Positions 26,037 to 35,273 of a stretch of 64,000 bases of DNA are shown here, piece after piece; within the stretch, counting starts at the first letter, position 1, and each line of letters opens with the position of its first letter. Source of the DNA: Armatimonadota bacterium (lineage in GTDB: Bacteria > Armatimonadota > Fimbriimonadia > Fimbriimonadales > Fimbriimonadaceae); the NCBI GenBank assembly GCA_016223145.1, contig JACRPN010000013.1:59921-123920 (forward strand), in the 5' to 3' direction. Position numbers and translations under genes: made by a program. The notes beneath the pieces are model-generated. The model was given only the letters and a program-made list of their open reading frames with translations. It was not told where the DNA came from and did not search any database.

Positions 26037-26837
26037 TCACATCCCAACCGCCGTGTAATGCCGGAGCCCCAGTTTCCACATCTTCTGACCCACGAACAAA
26101 GCCCCGGCCACCCAGGCGGCCTGGATCAGAATGGTCTGCTGCGCTGCGGGCCCGGATAGCTTGCCGACCAGCATCTCCACCGGAGCGCCATTGGTGTAAT
26201 AGAACGGCAGCATCTTTGTCAGGTTGCGGGCCCAATCCGGCAGAAGCGCCACCGGGAACATATAGCCGGACAGAAAGAGATGGGGGATGTAATACAGTTC
26301 AAAGATTGCAAACGCCTCCTGAACGTAGAGGGACAGCGAGGCCATCGCCATCACCGTTGAGAAGCTCACCAGGTGCCCCATGAAGAGCGAGACCCAGAAC
26401 TCCGGGCTGAAATGCAGGTGCGCTCCCTTGAGGATCGGCTGGTACAGCCAATAGAGGGCGAGAAAGATCGGAAAGGCCAGCAACGGACGCAAGGTCCGCC
26501 AGGCAAGATTGTTCACGAACTGCCATTGGTAATAGCTGATCGGGCGCACCAGATAGATCGAAAACACGCCCTCCCGAACCTGATACGCCACCTCCCACAT
26601 CATGTGGCACGTCACGAACGACGTTACGATGAGCGTACACAGGTAGTACAGCGTCATCTCGCCGACGGCGTAACCCTGGATCGTGCCCACGCGTGCCGCG
26701 CTGGCCCAGACCAATGGCATCGTGATGGCTGTGGTCGTGTCCGTCAGGATCCAGATCAGCATGGAGGCGCGGTACGCGATCGTTTCTTGGATCGCGATGG
26801 AATAGACCGCCCGCCACTTCCTCAAGAGGATCGCCAC
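26037..26837 (-). CDS. ABC-2 type transporter permease, orphan
   Basis: 266 residues with six predicted spans and a long amphipathic start (MAILLRKWRAVYSIAIQETI, AYRASMLIWILTD). VREGVFSIYLVRPISYYQWQ and PHLFLSGYMFPVALLPDWAR are typical of the DUF990/ABC-2 exporter permeases that work with a partner permease and an ATPase. Neither partner is encoded nearby, so the complete transporter must be encoded elsewhere or this gene has been separated from its operon. Substrate unknown; membrane protein. Confidence 0.88.
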   Translation of the reverse strand: MAILLRKWRAVYSIAIQETIAYRASMLIWILTDTTTAITMPLVWASAARVGTIQGYAVGEMTLYYLCTLIVTSFVTCHMMWEVAYQVREGVFSIYLVRPISYYQWQFVNNLAWRTLRPLLAFPIFLALYWLYQPILKGAHLHFSPEFWVSLFMGHLVSFSTVMAMASLSLYVQEAFAIFELYYIPHLFLSGYMFPVALLPDWARNLTKMLPFYYTNGAPVEMLVGKLSGPAAQQTILIQAAWVAGALFVGQKMWKLGLRHYTAVGM

Positions 26838-27001
26838 GAAGGTGATTATGGCGGGAAGGCTAAGCCTGGCGCGCCGTCAAAGTGGCCTCAATACCTATCG
26901 GTGTTTGACGAGGCCACATCCCATGCGTCCCCACAAGTGAGAACTCCCTCGTCAGATCCAGGTAAGGAGCAATAATGGAGTGTCCCGGGCGCTAACGATG
27001 C

Positions 27002-27820
27002 TCAGTTCTCGGCCCAGTCCCGAATCCACTCCCATTCTCTCTTGGCTGCAATCGTACGTTCTGCATCAAGCCGATTCAGCAACTCTTCAGTAGAGTTCAA
27101 CCGATCGACGATCGAGTCGAACTCCTTGACTACGGCCTCTGGCACTCTCTCGTTGAACTCGACTGCTCCGTCGTCAGAAACCTTGTACTGTCCAATTCTG
27201 CCAAGGAGAAAGGCACAGAGTGCTTCAGCCGCTGAGAAGTTATCTAGTACGACTTGGAACTCTCGCTTCAGCGCTCTGTATTCGGAGCTCGACCCATCAA
27301 GATTTCGTGCAAGTTGCTCGCAAGCTTTCGTCGCTAATCTATTGCTTTGGGCCCGTTTTTTCAAGGCTCCGCATGCGACTTTTGCCGCTTGCCAACAATT
27401 TCTCTCGTAGAGCGTAGCCGCAGTCTGAGCTTTGCGAATCCTCCGCAGGCACTCTTCAAGGTTTGCCCTTGAGCTTAGTGATTCCGGCGAAAGTACCCAC
27501 TCCCAGCCGAGAGTCATCAACTCGACCTCGTACTTGCGCTTAAGGTTGGCCACCTTCTCCATGTAGCCATGCAGGATCTCTTGAACCTCGCCCGAAGGCG
27601 TGTTGGGGAAGTCTTTACGCTCTATCGGCGCCTCGCCGCCTAGCACCCTCAATGCGTCTTCCGAAAATGCCCTCTGGAATTGCCTTTCCTCCCGACGTCC
27701 CTCAACGGCCGTGTTCACGCTTGGAACAATCCACAGCGTGATCGCAGCGCTCACCACGAGAGTGGCAGCTAAGATGATGACTGCTAACACCCAGGGCCCC
27801 TTGTTTGGGAAAACACCCAT
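27002..27820 (-). CDS. Single-span protein with cytosolic or periplasmic helical domain
   Basis: 272 residues from ATG 27820; a start 21 codons upstream (27883) is possible but adds a Cys-rich stretch without a binding site. One N-terminal span (WVLAVIILAATLVVSAAITLW) anchors a helical region of about 230 residues with charged coiled-coil character (EILHGYMEKVANLKRKYEVE, RLNSTEELLNRLDAERTIAA). Base composition is slightly more AT-rich than its neighbours. It lies directly downstream of the ribosomal operon end but is unrelated to it by content. No family recognised. Confidence 0.75.
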   Translation of the reverse strand: MGVFPNKGPWVLAVIILAATLVVSAAITLWIVPSVNTAVEGRREERQFQRAFSEDALRVLGGEAPIERKDFPNTPSGEVQEILHGYMEKVANLKRKYEVELMTLGWEWVLSPESLSSRANLEECLRRIRKAQTAATLYERNCWQAAKVACGALKKRAQSNRLATKACEQLARNLDGSSSEYRALKREFQVVLDNFSAAEALCAFLLGRIGQYKVSDDGAVEFNERVPEAVVKEFDSIVDRLNSTEELLNRLDAERTIAAKREWEWIRDWAEN

Positions 27821-27964
27821 GCCTGCACCACTGCCATTCCTGCCGCAACTACTGCATAAGCAATTCGGCGGGAGACGTGTCAAAGCTTACCCCTTGGGTC
27901 TTGTCACAACAGGCCGCCAGCCCTATCCTGGCTGTCCGCTCGTTCCGCTAGCTCAGGATCGGCC

Positions 27965-28552
27965 TTACTTCTCGCGAAGCGGAAGTCCCATCTGCTTGAG
28001 GAACGACCACGCTTCCTGGTCGGTTTTCGCTGTCGTGCAGATCACGATGTCCATTCCGCGTTGGCGGTCGAACGAGTCGTAAGGGATCTCCGGGAACACC
28101 AGCTGCTCTTTCAGACCAAGCGCGTAGTTGCCACGGCCATCGAACGATTTGGCGGGAAGGCCCTGGAAGTCTCGAATTCGGGGCAGCACGACCGTGCAAA
28201 GGCGGTCGAGGAAGTGATAGGCGCGGTCGCCTCGCAGGGTGACCTTGCAGCCGATCTTCATGCCTTGGCGGAGTTTGAAGTTCGAAATGGCCTTCTTCGC
28301 GATGGTCACCACGGGCTTTTGGCCTGCGATGAGCGTCATGTCGCGAACGGAGTTCTCGAGGTGCTTGGGGTCCTTTTCACCGGTGCCGGTGCCCATGTTG
28401 AGCACAACTTTAACGAGCCGGGGCGCTTGCATCGGCGACTTGTAGCCGAACTCCTGAATGAGCTTCGGCGCAACCTGCTCCTTATAGATCGCCTTCAGAC
28501 GAGGCGTCGGCAGGGCAACGGGCCCGCCTTCCGATTTCTTCTCTTTAGCCAT
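27965..28552 (-). CDS. rplE: 50S ribosomal protein L5
   Basis: 195 residues, slightly long because of a charged N-terminal extension (MAKEKKSEGGPVALPTP). Core motifs KEQVAPKLIQEFGYKSPMQA, VVLNMGTGTG and KPVVTIAKKAISNFKLRQG are clear. L5 binds 5S rRNA and the central protuberance. It is the last gene of the operon here; the usual followers rpsN, rpsH, rplF, rplR and rpsE are absent downstream. Confidence 0.98.
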   Translation of the reverse strand: MAKEKKSEGGPVALPTPRLKAIYKEQVAPKLIQEFGYKSPMQAPRLVKVVLNMGTGTGEKDPKHLENSVRDMTLIAGQKPVVTIAKKAISNFKLRQGMKIGCKVTLRGDRAYHFLDRLCTVVLPRIRDFQGLPAKSFDGRGNYALGLKEQLVFPEIPYDSFDRQRGMDIVICTTAKTDQEAWSFLKQMGLPLREK

Positions 28553-28609
28553 TTTCTTCTACTCTGCTCTCCGATTTCTGACCGGAAAGCCACTTTGAGG
28601 GATGGGGAA

Positions 28610-28708
28610 CGTGAAAAATGTGAGACTTGTGAGAGTTGTGGGAATGGCTCAACTAACACCGATGTCCATTCTCACCAAATTCACCTTTCCCTCGATTCTC
28701 ACACGTCC
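28610..28708. repeat. GTGAGA-type word repeat between rplX and rplE
   Basis: GTGAGACTTGTGAGAGTTGTG on one side and CATTCTCACC...GATTCTCACAC on the other are partly complementary and enlarge the usually short rplX-rplE spacer to 156 bases. The same words fill the rpsQ-rplN spacer. Confidence 0.7.
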
Positions 28709-29107
28709 CTATTTGTTCGGCTCGTCCTTGAAGACCGTTTTCGTCTTCTTGGAGTAGCGCACGATCTTGCCGCCGTCCTTCTTCCGGCCCACGCGGGTCG
28801 GCTCGCCGGTCTTGGGATCGAGCACCATCACATTGCTGACGTCGAGCGGCACGGGGATGCGGATTCGAGCTGACTTCTCGCCCTGCATGCGCGCCTTTCG
28901 GTGCTTGACGGCGGCGTTCAGGGGCAGCGGCTGGTCCTTGTCCTCTTCGTTCTCTTTCAGGACCATGACCTTGTTGGCCTTGGGGTCGACGGCGGCGATG
29001 AAGCCCTCTTCACCCTTGTCTTTGCCCGAGATGATCTTCACTCGGTCGCCCTGGCGCACTTTGAGCTTGATATGCTGGGCTCGTTTTTTGATTTCGGCTT
29101 TCGTCAT
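28709..29107 (-). CDS. rplX: 50S ribosomal protein L24
   Basis: 132 residues. KOW motif region KVRQGDRVKIISGKDKGEEG at about 15-34 is followed by PLPLNAAVKHRKARMQGEKS and a C-terminal VGRKKDGGKIVRYSKKTKT. It is somewhat longer than the usual 100-105 residues because of an acidic insertion ENEEDKDQ. L24 initiates 50S assembly. It begins one base after the rplN stop. Confidence 0.97.
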   Translation of the reverse strand: MTKAEIKKRAQHIKLKVRQGDRVKIISGKDKGEEGFIAAVDPKANKVMVLKENEEDKDQPLPLNAAVKHRKARMQGEKSARIRIPVPLDVSNVMVLDPKTGEPTRVGRKKDGGKIVRYSKKTKTVFKDEPNK

Positions 29108-29108
29108 G

Positions 29109-29480
29109 TTAGAGCACCTCCGGCGCGAGGGAAACGATCTTCATAAAGTTGTGGTCTCGAAGCTCGCGCGCCACCGGCCCGAAGATTCGGGTGCCTCTCG
29201 GCTCCATGTTCTGCGGATTGATGAGCACGCAGGCGTTGTCGTCAAACCTGAGCGTGCTGCCATCGACGCGTCGGATCGGCTTTTTGGTTCGCACGATGAC
29301 GGCCTTGATGACGTCGCCCTTCTTGACGGGCATGTTGGGAGTCGCGGTCTTCACGCTGCCCACGATGACGTCCCCGACACCCCCGTACTTGGGCTGCGAA
29401 CCCTTGAGCACGCGAATGCACATGACTTCTCGCGCGCCCGAGTTGTCCGCCACTTTCAGTCTCGAAAATTGTTGAATCAT
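29109..29480 (-). CDS. rplN: 50S ribosomal protein L14
   Basis: 123 residues, normal length. [39 protein letters not shown] and [20 protein letters not shown] are diagnostic. L14 lies at the subunit interface. Its 5' spacer from rpsQ (121 bases) is filled with word repeats. Confidence 0.98.
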   Translation of the reverse strand: MIQQFSRLKVADNSGAREVMCIRVLKGSQPKYGGVGDVIVGSVKTATPNMPVKKGDVIKAVIVRTKKPIRRVDGSTLRFDDNACVLINPQNMEPRGTRIFGPVARELRDHNFMKIVSLAPEVL

Positions 29481-29486
29481 TGCTTT

Positions 29487-29598
29487 TCACAAAGATCGTG
29501 AGAGTTGTGAGAATTGAAGGAATTGTGAGAGTTCTGGGGCAGGCAGTCAGATGCCATGTGCCATTCTCACCATTCTCACCAATCAGTCCATTCTCACT
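29487..29598. repeat. GTGAGA-type word repeat between rpsQ and rplN
   Basis: GTGAGAGTTGTGAGAATTG on the left and CATTCTCACCATTCTCACC on the right can pair. Same words as at 28610-28708. Confidence 0.75.
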
Positions 29599-29601
29599 TC
29601 C

Positions 29602-29922
29602 CTACTTCACCTTCTCCAGAATCTTTGAAACTCTCCAGCGCTTATCCTTGCTGATCGGCCGCGTCTCCATGATCTGCACTCGGTCTCCCACGTCGCAGGA
29701 AAGCTCGTCGTGTGCCTTGAATCGCTCCGAGCGCTTCACAACCTTGCCATAGAGTGGGTGCGCGATCCGGCGCTCGATGCTGACCACTACGGTCTTCTGC
29801 ATCTTGGCAGATACGACCATGCCCTCTCGAACCTTGCGCGTACCCCGGTCTTCAGCCGCAGCCTCGACGACGGCGGCTTTGGCCTTCGGCGCAGCCTTCT
29901 TGGCCTTTTTCTCTGCTGCCAT
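29602..29922 (-). CDS. rpsQ: 30S ribosomal protein S17
   Basis: 106 residues with an extra N-terminal Ala/Lys-rich segment ([20 protein letters not shown]) of about 25 residues before the core. Core motifs are [38 protein letters not shown] and [18 protein letters not shown]. Start and stop overlap with rpmC by one base (TAATG type), so translation is coupled. Confidence 0.97.
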   Translation of the reverse strand: MAAEKKAKKAAPKAKAAVVEAAAEDRGTRKVREGMVVSAKMQKTVVVSIERRIAHPLYGKVVKRSERFKAHDELSCDVGDRVQIMETRPISKDKRWRVSKILEKVK

Positions 29923-30215
29923 TACGCGTCACCTCCGCTCTTCTTGGTGACGGCGGCCTTCTTGGGAGCGGCTTTGGCCGGAGCCTTCTTGGGCGCCGGA
30001 GCCGCCACGGTCTCGCCGCCCCGCTTTTTCTCACCGATGATGGTCAAGATGCGAGCGACGTTGTGACGCCGAACGGCGAGCCCAGACCGGTCCATGTTCT
30101 GGCGAAAAACCAGGTCCCGTCGCGCCTTGTACAGCGCCGAGCGCTCGGCCGAGAGCATCTCTTCGAGCTCCGGCACGTTCTTGCCTCGCAGTTCAGTCGA
30201 CTTCAGTGCTTTCAT
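29922..30215 (-). CDS. rpmC: 50S ribosomal protein L29 with basic Ala/Lys/Pro tail
   Basis: 97 residues; the family usually has 60-70. The core [20 protein letters not shown] through [18 protein letters not shown] is normal, and the last 30 residues are a low-complexity tail ([20 protein letters not shown]). L29 sits near the peptide exit tunnel, so the tail may contact RNA or exit-site factors; that is inference. Overlaps rpsQ. Confidence 0.96.
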   Translation of the reverse strand: MKALKSTELRGKNVPELEEMLSAERSALYKARRDLVFRQNMDRSGLAVRRHNVARILTIIGEKKRGGETVAAPAPKKAPAKAAPKKAAVTKKSGGDA

Positions 30216-30235
30216 AGGTTTCGTTTGAGTCGGGC

Positions 30236-30658
30236 TTACGCGCCCTCGATATCGTGCTTGGTAACAAACTTGGAGCTGATGGGCAGCTTGTGCATGGCGA
30301 GCCGCATGGCCTCACGGGCCACCTCGACCGGCACGCCCTCCATCTCGAACATGACTCGACCCGGCTTGATGACCGCCACCCACCCTTCTACGGGCGCTTT
30401 TCCCTTTCCCATACGGGTTTCGAGCGGCTTCTTCGTGTAGGACTTGTCCGGGAAGATGCGGATCCAGACCTTTCCGCCGCGCTTCACGTGGCGGGTCATG
30501 GCGATACGGGCGGCCTCGATCTGTCGGCTGGTGATCCAGCCCGGCATGGTGGCCATCAGACCGAACTCGCCAAAAGCCACGGTGTTGCCCCGCGTCGCGG
30601 GTCCGGCCATTCGGCCTCGGTGCATCTTGCGGTACTTGACCCTTTTAGGCATTAACAT
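30236..30658 (-). CDS. rplP: 50S ribosomal protein L16
   Basis: 140 residues from ATG 30658, which has GGAGGTG seven bases upstream; a second ATG two codons later is less well spaced. [37 protein letters not shown] and [20 protein letters not shown] are diagnostic. It overlaps the 3' end of rpsC. L16 lies next to the A site. Confidence 0.98.
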   Translation of the reverse strand: MLMPKRVKYRKMHRGRMAGPATRGNTVAFGEFGLMATMPGWITSRQIEAARIAMTRHVKRGGKVWIRIFPDKSYTKKPLETRMGKGKAPVEGWVAVIKPGRVMFEMEGVPVEVAREAMRLAMHKLPISSKFVTKHDIEGA

Positions 30659-31445
30659 CGTTCTTCACCTCCTCAACGGGAGCCGTGGCCTCCACAGGTG
30701 CTGGAGCGGGCTCAGGAGCCGGAGCCGGCGACGGGACGGGAGCTTCCACTTTGGGGGCGGCTTCGCCGGCCGGAGCGGCCACGGCTTCGGCGAGTCTGCG
30801 CTCGGGGAGGATCTCTCCGCGATAGATCCAGACCTTCACGCCTACAGAACCATAGATCGTGTTCGCCGTGGCGATGCCGTAGTCAATGTCGGCACGAAGC
30901 GTGTGCAGCGGCACCTTTCCAAGCTTGTCGCCCTCAGAGCGCGCGATTTCGGAACCGCCCAATCGGCCAGCAACCTGGATTTTGATGCCTCGCCCGTTCA
31001 TTCGGGCCACGCGGGTCAGCGCCTGCCGCATCGCTCGACGGTGAGAAATTCGCTTCTCGAGCTGAACGGCAACGTTCTCGGCCACTAACTGGGCATCGAG
31101 TTCGGGCTGTCGCACCTCGGTCACGTTCACCTGAACGGATTGAAGGTGGTCGAACCGTCGGACCATCGCGTTCAAAGCCGCGCTCAGGTCGTCGATTCCC
31201 TTTCCGCCCTTGCCGATGATCGCTCCGGGGCGAGACGTGTAGATCGTGACCTTCACGCGGTTTGCCGCTCGCTCGATTTCGACGCGGGAGATGACGCCCT
31301 TCGCGATCCGGTTCTTGATGAACTCCCGGATGCGATAGTCCTGGTGAAGCGCGGGGCCATAGCCCTTCTTGTTATAGAACCAGTGGCTGTCGAAGCCACG
31401 GATCACGCCTACCCTAAACCCAACTGGATTGATCTTCTGACCCAA
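30645..31445 (-). CDS. rpsC: 30S ribosomal protein S3 with Pro/Ala/Glu-rich tail
   Basis: 266 residues; a standard S3 is about 210-230. [20 protein letters not shown], the KH domain with [14 protein letters not shown], and [14 protein letters not shown] are diagnostic. After residue about 215 comes a low-complexity acidic tail built of [20 protein letters not shown]. The tail matches the style of the L22 tail encoded next door. Confidence 0.98.
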   Translation of the reverse strand: MGQKINPVGFRVGVIRGFDSHWFYNKKGYGPALHQDYRIREFIKNRIAKGVISRVEIERAANRVKVTIYTSRPGAIIGKGGKGIDDLSAALNAMVRRFDHLQSVQVNVTEVRQPELDAQLVAENVAVQLEKRISHRRAMRQALTRVARMNGRGIKIQVAGRLGGSEIARSEGDKLGKVPLHTLRADIDYGIATANTIYGSVGVKVWIYRGEILPERRLAEAVAAPAGEAAPKVEAPVPSPAPAPEPAPAPVEATAPVEEVKNDVNA

Positions 31446-31448
31446 GCT

Positions 31449-32078
31449 TTACTCCGTTTCCTTTTCTTTGGCAGCCTCGGCGGCTGGCTCGACTTCAGCG
31501 TCTGCGGCGGCCGGCTCTTCAGCGGGCTCCTCTGCCGGTGTCTCGACCACGTCCTCGGCGGGAGATTCCTGAACCCCAGGAGCCTCGGCCACGGCCTCGG
31601 TCTCGACGACTTCTTCTGCGATCGGCTCTTCGACCGGAGCGGGCGCCGGAGCTTCCGCGACGGGCTTGGCCTTCGATTTCTTCTTCTCGCCGAACGTGGG
31701 CCTTGGCTTCGCCTGAGTGCCCTTGTTCTTGGTCTTCAGCGGCGCTTCGGTCTCCTCGACGACCACGGTGATGTGGCTGGTCTTCTTCTCGATCCGATAG
31801 GCGCGGCCCATGGCTCGGGGCTGAATCCGCTTGAGGCGGGGGCCGCCGTCCACATAGACCTCTGCGATCCGGAGCGAATCGCCGTTCAGGCCATAGTTGT
31901 TCTCCGCGTTGGCGATCGCACTCTCGATCACCTTGCGAAGGGCCTGTGCCGACTTGCTCTTGTGGAAGCGCAGCGTCGACGCCATGCGAGCGGCAGGATT
32001 GCCGCGGACCTTGTCCGCAACGATCCGCACCTTGCGCGGCTGCACCCTTATGTTCTTTCCGACTGCCTTAACTTCCAT
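31449..32078 (-). CDS. rplV: 50S ribosomal protein L22 with long acidic tail
   Basis: 209 residues; L22 is usually about 110-120. The core (EVKAVGKNIRVQPRKVRIVA, RKVIESAIANAENNYGLNGD, RPRAMGRAYRIEKKTSHITV-like) ends near residue 120, followed by a Lys-rich linker and then about 70 residues rich in Glu, Ala, Pro and Val (EEPIAEEVVETEAVAEAPG and similar). L22 lines the exit tunnel, so this tail should project at the ribosome surface. Three bases separate it from rpsC. Confidence 0.97.
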   Translation of the reverse strand: MEVKAVGKNIRVQPRKVRIVADKVRGNPAARMASTLRFHKSKSAQALRKVIESAIANAENNYGLNGDSLRIAEVYVDGGPRLKRIQPRAMGRAYRIEKKTSHITVVVEETEAPLKTKNKGTQAKPRPTFGEKKKSKAKPVAEAPAPAPVEEPIAEEVVETEAVAEAPGVQESPAEDVVETPAEEPAEEPAAADAEVEPAAEAAKEKETE

Positions 32079-32157
32079 TGTCTCGTCTTCTTGATTCGTC
32101 TGGCGCGCTCAAAAAGGCCTTTGATTGTACCTTTTTGAACCTATGCCGGCCCGAATG

Positions 32158-32445
32158 CTACTTGATGCGGGTTCCTCGCTCGGCCAGGCCGCCCGCGTGG
32201 CCGCGGAACGTTCGCGTGGGGGCAAATTCCCCGAGCTTGTGCCCGATCATGTTTTCGGTGATGAACACCGGAACGTGCTTTCTGCCGTCGTGCACGGCCA
32301 AGGTGTGCCCGATCATCTCGGGGATGATCGTCGAGCGCCTCGACCAAGTCTTGACGAGCTTCTTGTCGCCTTTGGTGTTCATGTCTCGCACCTTCTTCAG
32401 AAGGTGGTCGTCCACGAAGAACCCTTTCTTTGTGCTTCTAGCCAT
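32158..32445 (-). CDS. rpsS: 30S ribosomal protein S19
   Basis: 95 residues. [40 protein letters not shown] and [20 protein letters not shown] are diagnostic. S19 forms a complex with S13 in the head of the small subunit. Both flanking spacers are longer than usual (79 and 98 bases). Confidence 0.98.
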   Translation of the reverse strand: MARSTKKGFFVDDHLLKKVRDMNTKGDKKLVKTWSRRSTIIPEMIGHTLAVHDGRKHVPVFITENMIGHKLGEFAPTRTFRGHAGGLAERGTRIK

Positions 32446-32454
32446 GAGCTTTTA

Positions 32455-32540
32455 CCAATTGCGGATTGCGGATGGCGGATTGCGGATTGGCTCGGATGGG
32501 ACTGCCCCCAACCCGAGATCCGAAATCCCAAATCCTCAAT
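32455..32540. repeat. GCGGATT-type word repeat between rplB and rpsS
   Basis: GCGGATTGCGGATGGCGGATT on the left and GATCCGAAATCCCAAATCC on the right are partly complementary. The block forms nearly the whole rplB-rpsS spacer. Confidence 0.7.
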
Positions 32541-32543
32541 TCA

Positions 32544-33374
32544 CTAGCCGTTCCTCCGTCTCACGATGAATTTGTTCGTCCGCTTGTTCTTGCGGGTTCG
32601 CGTACCCAGAGCCTTGTTGCCCCAACGGTCCACGGGACCCTTCTTGCGGCCCACAGGCGACTTGGCTTCACCACCACCATGGGGGTGGTCCCTTGGCGAT
32701 TTCACAACGCCGCGAATCGTCGGGCGCCGGCCAAGGCCGCGGTTCTTGCCCGCCTTGCCCATGCGCTCGTTCTCATGCTCGGCGTTGCCAACTTCGCCTA
32801 CGGTCGCGCGGCAGTCCTGGTGGACCATGCGCATTTCGCCGCTGGGAAGCCTCAGCGTGACATAAAGACCTTCTTTGGCCATAACCTGGGCCGCGGCGCC
32901 CGCCGACCGGACCATCTGGCCGCCCTTTCCCGGCTGCAGCTCGATGTTGTGAACGAGCGTGCCGAGGGGGATGTTTTTCAAGGCCAGGCAGTTGCCCGGA
33001 AGGATGTCCGACTCCGGCCCGCTGCTCACCTTGGCGCCGACTACCAGGCCCTTGGGCGCCAAGATATAGGCCTTTGAGCCGTCGGCGTAGTGGAGCAGCG
33101 CGATGCGGCAGGTGCGGTTCGGATCGTATTCTATCGCAGCCACCTGGGCAACAACGCTGTCCTTCGTTCGCTTGAAGTCGATGATTCGATACTTCTGCTT
33201 ATTGCCGCCTCCGGTCTTGAAAGCAGTGGTGCGGCCCGTGTTGTTTCGGCCGCCGCTCTTCGGCTTGGCAGACGTGAGCGACTTCTCCGGCTTGGACTTG
33301 GTGATCTCCGAATAGGTGGCGCCAATTTTGTGGCGCCTGCCTGGAGAGGTTGGTTTGAGTGGCTTTACGGGCAT
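32544..33374 (-). CDS. rplB: 50S ribosomal protein L2
   Basis: 276 residues. [56 protein letters not shown] and [20 protein letters not shown] are diagnostic, including the conserved His near the peptidyl transferase centre. Starts one base after the rplW stop. Confidence 0.99.
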   Translation of the reverse strand: MPVKPLKPTSPGRRHKIGATYSEITKSKPEKSLTSAKPKSGGRNNTGRTTAFKTGGGNKQKYRIIDFKRTKDSVVAQVAAIEYDPNRTCRIALLHYADGSKAYILAPKGLVVGAKVSSGPESDILPGNCLALKNIPLGTLVHNIELQPGKGGQMVRSAGAAAQVMAKEGLYVTLRLPSGEMRMVHQDCRATVGEVGNAEHENERMGKAGKNRGLGRRPTIRGVVKSPRDHPHGGGEAKSPVGRKKGPVDRWGNKALGTRTRKNKRTNKFIVRRRNG

Positions 33375-33375
33375 A

Positions 33376-33735
33376 TTAGACTCCGAAGTCCTCCAACTGC
33401 TGGCCGGCCTTCAAGGTGATGATCGCCTTCTTCGAATCGGCTCGATGGCCCGCCACCGGGTACTGGGCGTGCTTGGTGCGCACCCTTCGAAGCTTGCCTC
33501 GAATGGTCACGGTGTTCACGCCGGTCACTTCGATGGCCTCGCCCTTCTTCTTGCCGGCGTTGTAGATGGCCTCGATCGCGCCCTTGATCTCGATCTTGGT
33601 CGAGTTCTTCGCAACGATAAAGGTGTACTTGCGAACGTTGTCCTTCTCGTCCTTAACGAGGGGATTGCCGTAGCTCTGCGCCACGGAACGCTCGGTGATG
33701 TGCGGCTGAATGATGATGTCGTGCGGGTCCTTCAT
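33376..33735 (-). CDS. rplW: 50S ribosomal protein L23
   Basis: 119 residues from ATG 33735, which overlaps the rplD stop by four bases; a start three codons earlier lies deeper in rpl[41 protein letters not shown] and [13 protein letters not shown] are diagnostic. L23 docks trigger factor and SRP at the tunnel exit. Confidence 0.97.
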   Translation of the reverse strand: MKDPHDIIIQPHITERSVAQSYGNPLVKDEKDNVRKYTFIVAKNSTKIEIKGAIEAIYNAGKKKGEAIEVTGVNTVTIRGKLRRVRTKHAQYPVAGHRADSKKAIITLKAGQQLEDFGV

Positions 33736-34397
33736 TTGCCCCATACCTCTTCAATTCGGGAGAGCGCGTCCTTGGCGATCACGATTTTGTGGGCGACGAG
33801 CACGTCGCGCGTTGAAAACACTGCGGTCTTGGGAGCTGCCTTGCCTTCCTCCACCTTGGCCGGTGCGGTGCGAACCACCACGTTCGGCATGTTGCGGAAA
33901 CACTTGTAAGCCACGTCGTCAATCTCAGCGAGCACCACGAGCACGCGCTTGGCCTCTCCGACTTCCAGCGAGTTCAGGAACGCCGCGGCGTCCTTGGTCT
34001 TCGGGCCGGCAAAGGCGATCTTCTCAGCAATCACCACGTCGTTGGATTCGATCTTCTCGGCGAGCGCACCGAGGATCGCCGCCTGGCGCTCCTTTCGGTT
34101 CATCTTCTTGGAGTAGTCGCGCGGCTCCAGGAAGTGCGCGTGTCCGCCATGCGTGTAGTGCGGCGCACGGATCGTTCCCTGTCGGGCTCGGCCGGTCTTC
34201 TTTTGCTTATAGGGCTTCTTGCCGCCGCCCTTGACCTGGGCACGGCCCTTCGTCGCCGATGTGCCTTGCCTTGAATTCGCTTCCTCTGAAACGACAGCGC
34301 GGTGAAGGAGAGCGGCGCCGGCCTTGGCGATGGCCTCGCTGACGTCTACCGTCCCAACCTTCTTTCCGTCTTTTCCTCTTACTTCGAGCTTAGCCAT
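33732..34397 (-). CDS. rplD: 50S ribosomal protein L4
   Basis: 221 residues. GTSATKGRAQVKGGGKKPYK, GRARQGTIRAPHYTHGGHAH and VVIAKDALSRIEE near the end are diagnostic. In some bacteria L4 represses the S10 operon; no such leader structure was identified here. It begins ten bases after rplC. Confidence 0.98.
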   Translation of the reverse strand: MAKLEVRGKDGKKVGTVDVSEAIAKAGAALLHRAVVSEEANSRQGTSATKGRAQVKGGGKKPYKQKKTGRARQGTIRAPHYTHGGHAHFLEPRDYSKKMNRKERQAAILGALAEKIESNDVVIAEKIAFAGPKTKDAAAFLNSLEVGEAKRVLVVLAEIDDVAYKCFRNMPNVVVRTAPAKVEEGKAAPKTAVFSTRDVLVAHKIVIAKDALSRIEEVWGK

Positions 34398-34407
34398 CTC
34401 TGTTTCC

Positions 34408-35034
34408 TTATCGCTCCGACTTGTTGATGATCACGAGCGAGCCCGGGGCGCCGGGGATGCTGCCGTCGACGAGGATCAGGTTGCGCTCAACGTCCACGGC
34501 GTGGATCTTGAGCCCAAGCTGGGTCATGGTGTCGCCGCCCATTCGACCCGGGCGACGGGTGCCTTTGAAAACGCGCTGAGGACCCGTGGCGCCGCTCGAG
34601 AGCGGACGTCGGTGGGTCATGTAGCCGTGCGTCATGTGCTGGCCCTTGAAGTGGTAGCGCTTGACGCCGCCGGCAAACCCTTTGCCCTTGCTGGTTCCGG
34701 TGACCGCGACCTTCTCGCCCGCCTCGAAAATGCTGGCGTCGATCGTCTGCCCGAGTTCAAAGCCGTTGGTGTTTTCGACTCGAAACTCGCGCAGGGTCTT
34801 CACGTTCTGATCGAGACCGGCCTTCTTCAAGTGGCCAAACTTCGGCCAGGTGAGGTTCTTTTCTCGGTCAGCGCCGAAACCCACCTGGACCGCCGAGTAG
34901 CCGTCGGTCTCGGGGGTCTTGATCTGCGTCACAAACACGGGCCCGGCCTGGATGACGGTGACGGGCACCATCTTGCCTTCGTCCGTGTAGACGTGGGTCA
35001 TTCCAATTTTCGTGCCTAGTAGTCCTGGCAGCAT
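34408..35034 (-). CDS. rplC: 50S ribosomal protein L3
   Basis: 208 residues with GGAGAA upstream. LLGTKIGMTHVYTDEGKMVP, KGFAGGVKRYHFKGQHMTHG and RRPGRMGGDTMTQLGLKI are diagnostic. The spacer to rpsJ is 239 bases, far longer than normal, because of inserted repeats. Confidence 0.98.
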   Translation of the reverse strand: MLPGLLGTKIGMTHVYTDEGKMVPVTVIQAGPVFVTQIKTPETDGYSAVQVGFGADREKNLTWPKFGHLKKAGLDQNVKTLREFRVENTNGFELGQTIDASIFEAGEKVAVTGTSKGKGFAGGVKRYHFKGQHMTHGYMTHRRPLSSGATGPQRVFKGTRRPGRMGGDTMTQLGLKIHAVDVERNLILVDGSIPGAPGSLVIINKSER

Positions 35035-35053
35035 TAAGTTCTCCGAATGTGGT

Positions 35054-35150
35054 CGTCGGGTCTTCAGGTTGTCGGGTTGTCAGGTTGTCAGGTTGTCAGG
35101 TCCAAAAACCTGAACACCCGAACACCTGAAAACCCAGAACCTGGTTTCCT
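35054..35150. repeat. GTTGTCAGG-type word repeat between rpsJ and rplC
   Basis: Left half: GTTGTCGGGTTGTCAGGTTG repeated several times. Right half: CCTGAACACCCGAACACCTG. The halves are complementary in pattern and could fold in the mRNA. Confidence 0.8.
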
Positions 35151-35273
35151 TCCGGTTTTAGCTTCTCCGCCCAGGACGATCTGGTTGCCGTTGCCCCGGA
35201 GATCGGGGTCAGCGCCGTCCTCGCTATCGAAGCCGAGCGCTTCGAGCCTTGGCTCAAAGCTTGAAGACTATAC

